Positions 8,165 through 14,838 of a stretch of 48,513 nucleotides of DNA are shown here, in pieces. This DNA comes from Streptomyces prunicolor NBRC 13075. Lineage in GTDB: Bacteria > Actinomycetota > Actinomycetes > Streptomycetales > Streptomycetaceae. Position 1 is the stretch's first letter. Each line of letters begins with the position of its first letter. Both the position numbers and the translations under genes were made by a program. Under the pieces are notes generated by a model. It searched no databases. It had not been told where the DNA came from and saw only the letters and a list, made by a program, of their open reading frames with translations. The stretch is taken from positions 1-48,513 of the forward strand of contig NZ_BARF01000032.1 in the NCBI RefSeq assembly GCF_000367365.1, written 5' to 3'.

Positions 8165-8716
8165 CTATGCGCTGTCGCCCGGGGCGTCCTCCGGTTCGGC
8201 GTCGGGGCCCTGGGCGCGGACCCGTTGGACGTGTTCCAGGGAGTCGCGCAGTTCGCTGAGCCAGTCGTCGGTGTGGCGCTGGACGAGGCGGACGCACCAG
8301 GCGAGCGCGTCACTGCGGCTGCGGGCCACGCCGGCGGCGATGAGCGTGTCGAGGACCTGGCGCTCGGGCTGGCGCAGCCGGGTCATGACGGGCGCGGAGA
8401 TGTGCGTGAACAAGGAGCGTTCTCCGGCGCACTCCACACCCCACGAGACCTTCCTGCGGAACCGGTGCTCGGCCTCGCGGGCGAGGGCGATCCGGGTCTC
8501 CCGGGTGCGCTCGCGGAACTCCTGGACCCGGCCCTGGACGGCCGCCTCCTGCTCGGCGTCCGAGACGCCCTCGGCGAGCTTGGGCGCGGGGATGCGGCCG
8601 ATGACCGTGACCTCCTCGCGGTCGACCGTGACCTCGACCAGCTCCTCGAACAGGTCGTCGGGCAGACGGCCGGTGAACCAGCCGCGAAGCTTCTCCTGCT
8701 GCTCTGTCGTAATCAT
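8165..8716 (-). CDS. Conserved actinobacterial protein, possible ribbon-helix-helix domain
   Basis: Protein of 183 aa, soluble and rich in charged residues, of a type I recall from many Streptomyces genomes without a known function. The middle segment around LDTLIAAGVARSRSDALAWCV (about residues 120-140) resembles the helical half of a ribbon-helix-helix DNA-binding fold; this is a tentative reading. The C-terminus is acidic. The ATG at 8716 lacks a purine-rich ribosome site and is surrounded by a palindrome (8709-8730), so it may be leaderless and self-regulated. It is divergent from the SSI gene. No enzymatic motif is visible. Confidence 0.5.
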   Translation of the reverse strand: MITTEQQEKLRGWFTGRLPDDLFEELVEVTVDREEVTVIGRIPAPKLAEGVSDAEQEAAVQGRVQEFRERTRETRIALAREAEHRFRRKVSWGVECAGERSLFTHISAPVMTRLRQPERQVLDTLIAAGVARSRSDALAWCVRLVQRHTDDWLSELRDSLEHVQRVRAQGPDAEPEDAPGDSA

Positions 8717-8730
8717 GTAATGACGATTAC
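8709..8730. promoter_or_regulatory. Palindromes overlapping a start codon (candidate auto-operator)
   Basis: GTAATC (8709-8714) and GATTAC (8725-8730) form a perfect 6-bp inverted repeat. A nested one, GTAAT/ATTAC (8717-8721 and 8726-8730), lies within it. Together they cover the ATG of the 183-aa protein. In such GC-rich DNA this AT-rich palindrome is conspicuous and suggests a protein-binding site. Confidence 0.5.
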
Positions 8731-9075
8731 TCGTGAGCGGAACGAACGCAAGGGGCTGCGGCGGAGTGCGCCGAGAGCTGAAGCGGAATGTTTCGGGACT
8801 GTTTCAGGACGATTGGCGAGCAGGGGTAAACCGGCCATCCGACCTGATTCGGCGATCAAGAACCCCGTGGTTGCGGGGTTCGCGCGTTCGAATTCTGTGA
8901 CTTCGCGCCACTGATTCAACACGCAAGGTTACTGAAACCTGTGGGTGGGATGTGAGTTTCCGTGACGGACTCGGCAGAGTGGCGCCCGCCGGTCCAGCAC
9001 CGACCGAGCGGGGCCGGCACCTCCTCGAGCCGATCGTTTCGTGATCGGTTCGTACCGAGCGGAAGGATGCACACA
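8731..9075. other. Divergent intergenic region between the 183-aa protein and SSI genes
   Basis: No gene is visible in about 345 bases. A perfect 8-bp hairpin, GAACCCCG (8860-8867) with CGGGGTTC (8874-8881), lies in the middle. It is not downstream of any gene, so it may be an operator or a leader structure. A second hairpin, CCGATC (9030-9035) with GATCGG (9043-9048), lies just upstream of the SSI ribosome site GGAAGG (9061-9066). The SSI promoter is probably in this region. Confidence 0.5.
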
Positions 9076-9513
9076 ATGCGGAACACCGCGCGCTGGGCAG
9101 CGACCCTGGGTCTGACGGCCACCGCCGTCTGCGGACCCCTGACCGGGTCCGCCCTCGCCGCCCACGGAGCCGGCCCGGCCGTGCTCTACGCCCCCTCGGC
9201 CCTGGTGCTCACCATGGGCCATGGCGATGACGCCGCCCTCGCCACACCGGAACGCGCGGTGACCCTCACCTGCGCGCCCACCTCCTCCGGCACCCACCCG
9301 GCCGCCGCCGAGGCCTGCGCCGAACTGCGCGGCGTCGGGGGCGACTTCGACGCCCTCACGGCCCGGGACGACGTGCTCTGCAACAAGCTCTACCGCCCCG
9401 TCGTCGTCACCATCGACGGTGTCTGGCAGGGCAGACGCGTCTCCTACGAGCGCGTCTTCTCCAACGAGTGCGTGAAGGACTCCTACGGATACGGAGGCGT
9501 CTTCACGTTCTGA
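9076..9513 (+). CDS. Secreted subtilisin inhibitor-like (SSI) protease inhibitor
   Basis: Secreted protease inhibitor of 145 aa. Residues 1-28 are a Sec signal peptide ending in SALA. The mature part has the SSI pattern of four cysteines (C66, C81, C102, C132), expected to pair as two disulfides. The conserved [24 protein letters not shown] segment reads [20 protein letters not shown] here. The reactive-site loop is C-N-K-L-Y, placing Lys104 at P1, which predicts inhibition of trypsin-like as well as subtilisin-type proteases. I chose the ATG at 9076, because GGAAGG is 9 bases upstream; the ATG at 9067 directly touches it. A streptogrisin-type protease lies 12 kb away in the same window. The call is very secure. 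Confidence 0.5.
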   Translation: MRNTARWAATLGLTATAVCGPLTGSALAAHGAGPAVLYAPSALVLTMGHGDDAALATPERAVTLTCAPTSSGTHPAAAEACAELRGVGGDFDALTARDDVLCNKLYRPVVVTIDGVWQGRRVSYERVFSNECVKDSYGYGGVFTF

Positions 9514-9519
9514 GAGGCC

Positions 9520-9600
9520 GGGACCGCACGGTCTCCGTGAGCACCAGGGAGGGTCCGTAGCTGGGGAGCGCGTGCCCCTGTCACGGAGTACTGCGGTCCC
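9520..9600. terminator. Long two-part stem-loop between convergent SSI and STAS genes
   Basis: GGGACCGCA (9520-9528) pairs with TGCGGTCCC (9592-9600), and inside it CTCCGTGA (9533-9540) pairs with TCACGGAG (9581-9588). Small internal bulges separate the two helices, and a 40-base apical loop closes the structure. Lying between two convergent genes, it probably terminates both transcripts. Confidence 0.5.
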
Positions 9601-9649
9601 GCATCCAGGGGTCGGCCGGGCGATGTGGGGTCGCCCGTGCCGGCCCCTG

Positions 9650-10030
9650 TCATCGTTCCCGCCGCTCGGCCTGCGCGGGCAGCACACGCAGCGGCGGAAA
9701 ACGGCCGAGCAACCCCGAGGCACGTAACAGCCGGTCGATACGCGGCCCGTCGGACACCACACGCAACCGCCCGCCGCGTTCCCTGGCCCGCCGCTCGGCC
9801 CGGCACAGCACCCGCAGCCCCGAGCAGTCGAAGAACTCGACGGGCCGCAGATCCACCAGCACGTCGGGCTCCGGGACCGCCGTCGCGGCGTCCAGATGTT
9901 CTACGACGAGGTCGGCCGTCGCCATGTCGATCTCGCCCGAGACCTCGACCACCGTGAAGGGGCCCCTGGACCGCGTACGGGCACAGGAGTTGGCCGCGGG
10001 ACTGTCGCGTTCGTCCGCTTCCGCTGTCAT
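9650..10030 (-). CDS. STAS-domain anti-sigma factor antagonist
   Basis: Cytosolic anti-anti-sigma factor of 126 aa, of the SpoIIAA/RsbV type. The STAS fold runs from about residue 22, with GEIDMATAD and the phospho-acceptor motif FDCSGLRVL, where S70 is the expected site of phosphorylation by an anti-sigma kinase. In its unphosphorylated form such a protein frees a sigma factor. The ATG at 10030 has GGAG five bases upstream. No kinase or sigma gene is adjacent. However, two PP2C phosphatases, one carrying a kinase-like domain, lie at 23-28 kb, and a link to them is possible but unproven. Palindromes at 10122-10170 lie upstream. Confidence 0.5.
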   Translation of the reverse strand: MTAEADERDSPAANSCARTRSRGPFTVVEVSGEIDMATADLVVEHLDAATAVPEPDVLVDLRPVEFFDCSGLRVLCRAERRARERGGRLRVVSDGPRIDRLLRASGLLGRFPPLRVLPAQAERRER

Positions 10031-10121
10031 GGCCGCTCCACCTCGGCACGGGGCGCATTCGGTCTCGGTAGTTACCCCGGAGGAGCCCCGAGCATCCCCG
10101 ACACGCCGTTTGCAAGATCTG

Positions 10122-10170
10122 GTTCACTCGACATGGTGAACTTCTGTCAGAAAGGTTGACTTTCTGTCAA
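10122..10170. promoter_or_regulatory. Cluster of three palindromes upstream of STAS gene
   Basis: Three perfect inverted repeats lie side by side: GTTCAC/GTGAAC (10122-10141), TTCTG-T-CAGAA (10142-10152) and TTGAC/GTCAA (10156-10170). The DNA is AT-rich compared with its surroundings. It is about 90-140 bases upstream of the STAS start and probably holds its promoter and operator. No regulator gene is adjacent. Confidence 0.5.
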
Positions 10171-10182
10171 TAGGGCAGCGAA

Positions 10183-10218
10183 GAGGGGCCGCCGTCTCCC
10201 TGCGGACGGCGGCCCCTC
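10183..10218. terminator. Strong terminator hairpin after MFS gene
   Basis: A perfect 14-bp stem, GAGGGGCCGCCGTC (10183-10196) with GACGGCGGCCCCTC (10205-10218), closes an 8-base loop. It begins 33 bases beyond the stop of the minus-strand efflux gene and also insulates the STAS promoter. Confidence 0.5.
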
Positions 10219-10250
10219 GGTCTGTGCGGCTCAGGTTCGGGCGGAGCCGA

Positions 10251-11753
10251 TCACATGTGGACGACCGGTGCGGCGTCCACGTCCTGCTGCGGAACCCCGC
10301 GACGGTAGAGCACGAACGCGATCACCGTGCCCGCGGCGAAGAAGCCCGCCGACCACCAGAACGCGGTGGTGTAGCTCTCGATCGTCGCCTGCGCCTGGAC
10401 CAGCTTGCTGGACGCGTCCTTCCCGGCCAGGTAGTCGGTCGCGGCGCTCGCGGCCAGCGTGTTCAGCAGCGCCGTACCGATCGAACCGCCCACCTGCTGC
10501 ATGGCGTTGACCGTCGCCGAGGCGACACCCGCGTCCTCGGCGGCGACGCCGCCCGTGGCGAGCTGCATCGCGGGCGGCATCACCATGCCGAGACCGGCGC
10601 CGATCACGATCAGCTGCGGCAGGACATGGGTCGCGTAGGACGAGCTGGTCCCGATGTCGGTCAGCCAGGCCATGCCGACCATGGCGATGGCGAAGCCCAG
10701 CGGGATGACGACCTTCGGGCCGAGCCGCGGCACGAGCATCGTGGTGCCGAGCTGCGCCATGACCATCAGGGCGCCGATCATCGGCAGGAACGCGACACCG
10801 GTCTTGGTGGGGCTGAAGCCGAGGTTCAGCTGGAGGTAGTAGGTGAGGAAGAGGAACACGCCGAACATGCCCGCACCGGTGATGAGTACGGCGAGGAACG
10901 AGGCGCCCCGGTCGCGGTCGAGCAGGATGCGCAGCGGCAGCAGCGGGTGCGCGGCGCGGTTCTGCCACCAGGCGAAGGCGGCGAGCAGTACGACGCCCAC
11001 GATCAGGAAGCCCCAGGTCTGCGGCGAACTCCAGTCGTGCGTCTCGGCGTTGGAGAAGCCGTAGACGAGGGAGAAGAGACCACCGGCGACCAGGACCGTC
11101 CCCGGCACGTCCAGCTTGGAGCCCGCGGCGTCGCGGTGGTTGCTGAGCAGGACCCAGCCGCCCGCGAAGGCGACGAAGGCGATGGCCACGTTCACGTAGA
11201 GCGTCCAGCGCCAGTCGAAGGCGTCGGTCAGCACACCGCCGAGCAGCAGGCCCACCGCACCACCGGCGCCGGCGATGGCGCCGTAGACGCTGAAGGCCCG
11301 GGCGCGCTCGCGGGCGTCGGTGAACGTCGTGTTGAGCAGGGACAGTGCGGCCGGCGCGAGCAGTGCGCCCGCGACGCCCTGGAGGGCGCGTGCGGTGACC
11401 AGCATCTCGAAGCTGGTGGCGGCGCCGCCGAGGGCTGAGGCGGCGGCGAATCCGACGACACCGGCGAGGAAGGCGGTCTTGCGGCCGAACAGGTCGGCGA
11501 TGCGACCGCCGAGCAGCAGCAGGGAGGCGAACGCCAGGGCGTACGCGGTGACGATCCACTGCCGGTTGCCGTCGGAGAAGCCGAGGTCCTTCTGGGCCGA
11601 CGGCAGGGCGATGTTCACGATGGTGGCGTCGAGGACCACCATCAACTGCGCTACGGCGACGATCGCGAGGATCCACCACCGCTTGGAGGAGGACGCGGAC
11701 TGCGCCTCCCCGGCACCCGACCGGGTGTCTTCGGTCAATGTCTTCTGGGACAT
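10251..11753 (-). CDS. DHA2-type (EmrB/QacA) MFS drug efflux transporter
   Basis: Proton-driven multidrug exporter of 500 aa in the inner membrane, predicted 14 helices. The N-terminal VVLDATIVNIALPSAQKDLGFS motif region and LGGRIADLFGRKTAF (loop 2-3 motif A) are typical of DHA2 pumps, as is the motif-C-like GAIAGAGGAVGLLLGG. I chose the ATG at 11753 (MSQKTL), with GGAG upstream. It is divergent from an alpha/beta hydrolase, and the 120-base gap holds two palindromes likely bound by the TetR protein encoded at 12702-13355. The arrangement suggests an inducible response to a toxic compound; the drug is unknown. Confidence 0.5.
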   Translation of the reverse strand: MSQKTLTEDTRSGAGEAQSASSSKRWWILAIVAVAQLMVVLDATIVNIALPSAQKDLGFSDGNRQWIVTAYALAFASLLLLGGRIADLFGRKTAFLAGVVGFAAASALGGAATSFEMLVTARALQGVAGALLAPAALSLLNTTFTDARERARAFSVYGAIAGAGGAVGLLLGGVLTDAFDWRWTLYVNVAIAFVAFAGGWVLLSNHRDAAGSKLDVPGTVLVAGGLFSLVYGFSNAETHDWSSPQTWGFLIVGVVLLAAFAWWQNRAAHPLLPLRILLDRDRGASFLAVLITGAGMFGVFLFLTYYLQLNLGFSPTKTGVAFLPMIGALMVMAQLGTTMLVPRLGPKVVIPLGFAIAMVGMAWLTDIGTSSSYATHVLPQLIVIGAGLGMVMPPAMQLATGGVAAEDAGVASATVNAMQQVGGSIGTALLNTLAASAATDYLAGKDASSKLVQAQATIESYTTAFWWSAGFFAAGTVIAFVLYRRGVPQQDVDAAPVVHM

Positions 11754-11798
11754 CGGGAACCACTCCAGGGAAGTCGTTCGGGGTTTACCAAAACGTAA

Positions 11799-11860
11799 AC
11801 GAAACGGTTTCGTACACATGGAGACTAGAGCACTTTCAGCGAAACGGCAACGTTTCGCTG
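11799..11860. promoter_or_regulatory. Two related palindromic operators between MFS pump and hydrolase
   Basis: ACGAAAC-G-GTTTCGT (11799-11813) is a perfect 7-bp inverted repeat. CAGCGAAACG (11837-11846) with CGTTTCGCTG (11851-11860) is a perfect 10-bp one. Both contain the core CGAAAC/GTTTCG, so the same regulator probably binds both. One is placed for each divergent gene. The nearby TetR gene is the obvious candidate. Confidence 0.5.
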
Positions 11861-11876
11861 AGGACGGGGAGCAGGC

Positions 11877-12809
11877 ATGCGCAGTGGCGTCTTCGAGGTC
11901 GATGGAGCCGGGCTGTACTACGAGGTACGCGGCACCGGCCCGGCACTGTTGATGATCAGCGGGGCCGGGGGAGACGCCGGCTACTACGACGGCGTCGCCG
12001 AGATCCTTTCCGACGCATTCATGGTGATCTCGTACGACCGACGCGGCAACTCGCGGAGTTCCGGCAGGTCACCGGCGCCGATGGAACCCGCCGTGCAGGC
12101 GGCCGACGCCCGCGCGCTCATCGACGGCCTGGCCGGCGGTCGGGCGCTGGTCTTCGGCAACAGCGGCGGCGCGATCATCGGCCTCACGCTGGCCGCACTG
12201 CACCCCGAGGTGATGGCGGGCCTCATCGCCCATGAACCGCCCGCCGCGAACGTCCTGCCCGACGGCGACCCCGGGCGCGGCTTCTTCGCCGAACTGGCCG
12301 CACTCTACGAGCAGGGCGGGGCGCCCGCGGCCGGTCGCCGGTTCGCGGAGACGACTCGTGGCGAGGGGACGTACCGCTGGCCGGCCGACCTCTGGAAGCG
12401 GTTCCTCGGGAACCAGGACCACCTCTTCGGCACGGAGTGGCCCGGCTTCGCCGGCTTCCGGCCCGACGAGGCCGCGCTCAAGTCGGTCCCGTTTCCTGTG
12501 GTGTTGGGCGCGGGCGCGGAGGACCGCGGTACGTACTACGCCCGGCCGTCGATCGAGATCGCCCGCTGGATCGGGGTGCCGTGGGTCGAATTCCCCGGCA
12601 TCCACATGGAGTTCCTGCGCGACCCGGACCGATTCGCGGCTGCGGTACGGGTGTTGGCGACCCAGATGCACAGCCGCGACGGTCACGTCCCGGAACTCTG
12701 CTCAGTGAGAACCGAGCAGCTCCGCGACCAACACCCGCCGCAGCCACACTCGATAGGCCTCCCGCGTCCAACCTCGGTGCCTGCGCAGGAGTTGATGCAT
12801 GTGCGGTGA
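11877..12809 (+). CDS. Alpha/beta hydrolase
   Basis: Cytosolic alpha/beta hydrolase of 310 aa. The nucleophile motif is GNSGGA (S96), a variant of G-x-S-x-G, with the oxyanion-loop motif SGAGGD at 29-34 and the catalytic His in FPGIHMEF. Similar Streptomyces proteins end shortly after the segment RVLATQMHSR. Here the frame continues for about 45 more residues without family resemblance, overlapping the convergent TetR gene by 108 bp. The ATG at 11877 has GGGGAG upstream. It is divergent from the efflux pump and probably co-regulated, perhaps inactivating the same compound (inference). Confidence 0.5.
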   Translation: MRSGVFEVDGAGLYYEVRGTGPALLMISGAGGDAGYYDGVAEILSDAFMVISYDRRGNSRSSGRSPAPMEPAVQAADARALIDGLAGGRALVFGNSGGAIIGLTLAALHPEVMAGLIAHEPPAANVLPDGDPGRGFFAELAALYEQGGAPAAGRRFAETTRGEGTYRWPADLWKRFLGNQDHLFGTEWPGFAGFRPDEAALKSVPFPVVLGAGAEDRGTYYARPSIEIARWIGVPWVEFPGIHMEFLRDPDRFAAAVRVLATQMHSRDGHVPELCSVRTEQLRDQHPPQPHSIGLPRPTSVPAQELMHVR

Positions 12810-13355
12810 GGCGAGGGCGAAGAGCGTGTCGGCGGCGGTGCGCGCGTCGAGACCCGGGCGGAGGGCCCCGCGCTCCTCAAGTGCCGTGGCCAGAGCGAGA
12901 TGTACGCCGTACGTCGCCGCGGCACCGGCGTCCGCCGACGCCCGCATGTCCGGGTCGGCACCGGCCGCCTCGACGGTCACCATGATCAGGTCACCGGCGC
13001 GTTCCAGCAGATTGGTCATCTGGTCGACGGCACGGCCGATCGCGCGCTCGGGGTCGGGCTCGTCCCGGATGGCCAGGGTCTCGGGGCGCTCCGGAACGGC
13101 GACCGGCTCCTCGTCACCGGCGAGCGTGACGCCCAGGGTGTGTCCGAACAGGGCCGCCTTGGTGGGGAACGCGTCGTACAGCGTGCGCTCGCCGACACCG
13201 GCCAGCGCCGCCACCTCCTTCATCCGCGTGCCCGTGTATCCGTTCTCTGTGAAGAGGCGGGCGGCTGCTTCCCGGATGCGGGCGCGGGTCGTCGCTGCCG
13301 CCTCGGCGCGCTTGGCCGAGCGATAGGACCTCTTCTGGTTGACGGGTTCGGGCAT
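12702..13355 (-). CDS. TetR/AcrR-family transcriptional regulator
   Basis: One-component repressor of 217 aa. The N-terminal helix-turn-helix spans about residues 15-65 (IREAAARLFTENGYTGTRMKEVAALAGVGERTLYDAFPTK, of which GYTGTRMKEVAALAGVGERT is the core). The C-terminal ligand domain is helical and variable, as usual. The ATG at 13355 has no ribosome site. Instead a TAGACT box ends exactly 7 bases upstream, so the transcript is probably leaderless. Its likely targets are the two palindromes between the efflux pump and the hydrolase. The 3' end overlaps the convergent hydrolase frame by 108 bp. Confidence 0.5.
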   Translation of the reverse strand: MPEPVNQKRSYRSAKRAEAAATTRARIREAAARLFTENGYTGTRMKEVAALAGVGERTLYDAFPTKAALFGHTLGVTLAGDEEPVAVPERPETLAIRDEPDPERAIGRAVDQMTNLLERAGDLIMVTVEAAGADPDMRASADAGAAATYGVHLALATALEERGALRPGLDARTAADTLFALASPHMHQLLRRHRGWTREAYRVWLRRVLVAELLGSH

Positions 13356-13362
13356 GGGGAGG

Positions 13363-13368
13363 AGTCTA
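13363..13368 (-). promoter_or_regulatory. -10 box of a leaderless TetR promoter
   Basis: On the minus strand TAGACT is followed by seven bases and then the TetR ATG. This matches the TANNNT box of actinobacterial leaderless promoters, where transcription starts at the A of ATG. No clear -35 box was seen. Confidence 0.5.
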
Positions 13369-13421
13369 GAGGAAATCGGCGCAGTCGTACTGCGGTGAAA
13401 TGAGCGAGGAGTGTGAGAGCC

Positions 13422-13859
13422 ATGCCGGAGCTCGCCGGAATCCACCACGTGAAGATGCCCGTCACCGACCTCGACCGCTCGCGCGACTGGTACGGCCGTG
13501 TGCTCGGCTTCAAGGTCACGTATGAGTTCCAGGACGCGGACGGAGTCGTGCGCGGGGTGGCGGGGGAGGTGCCGGGGCTCGGCGACTCGATGGTCTGCCT
13601 GCGCGTCAACTCCCAGGCTGCGCAAGGCTGTCAGGGCTTCGACCCGGTCAGCTTCGCGGTCCCGGACCGGGCCGACATCGAGGCGTGGGCCGCCCACCTC
13701 GACACCCTCGGCATCCCGCACTCGCCGGTGATCGAGGCCTCGATCGGCTGGCTGCTGGTGTTCAACGACCCGGACGGCCTCGATCTGCATCTGTACAGCT
13801 GGGCGGCGCACGGGGTGGATCACGGGGATGTCGCGGGGTACGGCCGCCCGGTCGCCTGA
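13422..13859 (+). CDS. VOC-superfamily (glyoxalase/bleomycin resistance-type) protein
   Basis: Small metal-binding or ligand-binding protein of 145 aa. It has the paired beta-alpha-beta-beta-beta modules of the vicinal oxygen chelate fold. GIHHVKMPVTDLDRSRDWYGRVLGF at the start (core HHVKMPVTDLDRS) and FNDPDGLDLHLY near the end are characteristic. His, Glu and other metal ligands are not certain from reading. I chose the ATG at 13422, with GAGGAG ten bases upstream; a GTG at 13413 is too close to that site. It is a single gene between the TetR and ArsR genes. Such proteins range from lactoylglutathione lyases to antibiotic-binding proteins; no substrate can be assigned. Confidence 0.5.
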   Translation: MPELAGIHHVKMPVTDLDRSRDWYGRVLGFKVTYEFQDADGVVRGVAGEVPGLGDSMVCLRVNSQAAQGCQGFDPVSFAVPDRADIEAWAAHLDTLGIPHSPVIEASIGWLLVFNDPDGLDLHLYSWAAHGVDHGDVAGYGRPVA

Positions 13860-13895
13860 GGGGGTGTGCGCTCCGGGTTCCGGGTGCTGTATTCC

Positions 13896-13931
13896 TTGAC
13901 CGGAATATAACTGGTGAGGCATATTGGGGTC
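13896..13931 (+). promoter_or_regulatory. Leaderless promoter with embedded ArsR operator
   Basis: TTGACC (13896-13901), an 18-base spacer, CATATT (13920-13925) and then six bases to the ATG of the ArsR gene. The inverted repeat AATAT (13904-13908)/ATATT (13921-13925) overlaps the -10 box. This fits a leaderless, self-repressed promoter. Confidence 0.5.
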
Positions 13932-14279
13932 ATGTCCGACGCCTCGCTCTGGACCGCCCTCGCCGATCCCCACCGGCGGGCCATCGTCGGCCTGCTCCTG
14001 GAGCGGCCCCGGCCCGTCGGCGAGATCGTGGAGGCATGCGGTCTGAGCCAGCCCAGCACGTCGAAGCACCTACGGGTGCTGCGGGACGCGGGCCTGGTCC
14101 GGGTACGGCAGGACGCGCAGCGCCGTGTCTACGCCCTCGACCCGGCCCCGATCGCCGAACTCGACGCCTGGCTCGCCCCCTACCGCGAGCTGTGGAATCG
14201 CAGCCTGGACAGGCTGGGCCAACGCCTCGACGAGACATCGGACCACCACGACACCTCGCAACCCACCCCGAAGGACTGA
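13932..14279 (+). CDS. ArsR-family transcriptional regulator
   Basis: Winged-helix repressor of 115 aa. LWTALADPHRRAIVGLLL at the start and the recognition region CGLSQPSTSKHLRVLRDAGLV are classic ArsR. No metal-binding cysteine box (ELCVCDL) is present, so it is of the non-metal type commonly paired with SRPBCC proteins. The ATG at 13932 is downstream of a leaderless promoter. It is followed after 6 bases by the SRPBCC gene, forming a two-gene operon. It likely represses its own operon through the AATAT/ATATT repeat (inference from position). Confidence 0.5.
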   Translation: MSDASLWTALADPHRRAIVGLLLERPRPVGEIVEACGLSQPSTSKHLRVLRDAGLVRVRQDAQRRVYALDPAPIAELDAWLAPYRELWNRSLDRLGQRLDETSDHHDTSQPTPKD

Positions 14280-14285
14280 TCCGCC

Positions 14286-14813
14286 ATGTCCGTCGACCTC
14301 ACCGGCACGTACCTGACGCTGGACGACGGTCGCCCCGCCGTCCGTTTCAGCCGCACCTACGACCAACCCCTCGACCGCGTCTGGCAGTTCGTGACCGACC
14401 CCGACGAGCTTGCCCAATGGTTCCCGTCGCGCGCCGAGTTCGACCTGCGCCCCGGCGGCACGGTCACCTTCAGCGGCGATCCCAACATGCCCGAGTCGAC
14501 CGGCCGGGTCATCGCCGTCGACGCGCCCCGGCACCTGTCCTTCGAATGGGGCGGCGACGAGCTGCACTTCGACCTGGAGGAGATCGAGGAGAAGCGCACC
14601 CGCTTCACGCTCACGAACGTTCTCGGCGCCGAGGACACCGCGTCCCGCAACGGCGCCGGCTGGGAGGTCTGCCTGGCCGCGCTGGACGCGAAGGCTCGAG
14701 GTGAGGCCGTAGCGGGACCGCACACCGGTGCGGGTGTGCCCTGGAAGGCGTTCTACGACGGCTACTTGGCGGCCGGGGTGCCCTCCGGCGCGGCCGTGCC
14801 GGGCCTGGACTGA
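14286..14813 (+). CDS. SRPBCC (AHSA1-like) domain protein
   Basis: Protein of 175 aa with the helix-grip fold for hydrophobic ligands. FSRTYDQPLDRVWQFVTDPDELAQWFPS (core DRVWQFVTDPDELAQWF) and LRPGGTVTF are typical of the AHSA1 branch, as is FEWGGDELHFDLEE. It lies 6 bases after the ArsR stop, a pairing found in many actinobacteria. Its biochemical role is unknown; family members bind small hydrophobic molecules or resemble Hsp90 activators. The call is secure at the domain level only. Confidence 0.5.
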   Translation: MSVDLTGTYLTLDDGRPAVRFSRTYDQPLDRVWQFVTDPDELAQWFPSRAEFDLRPGGTVTFSGDPNMPESTGRVIAVDAPRHLSFEWGGDELHFDLEEIEEKRTRFTLTNVLGAEDTASRNGAGWEVCLAALDAKARGEAVAGPHTGAGVPWKAFYDGYLAAGVPSGAAVPGLD

Positions 14814-14838
14814 CGCACCCCGGGCCCCAGTCGACCCG

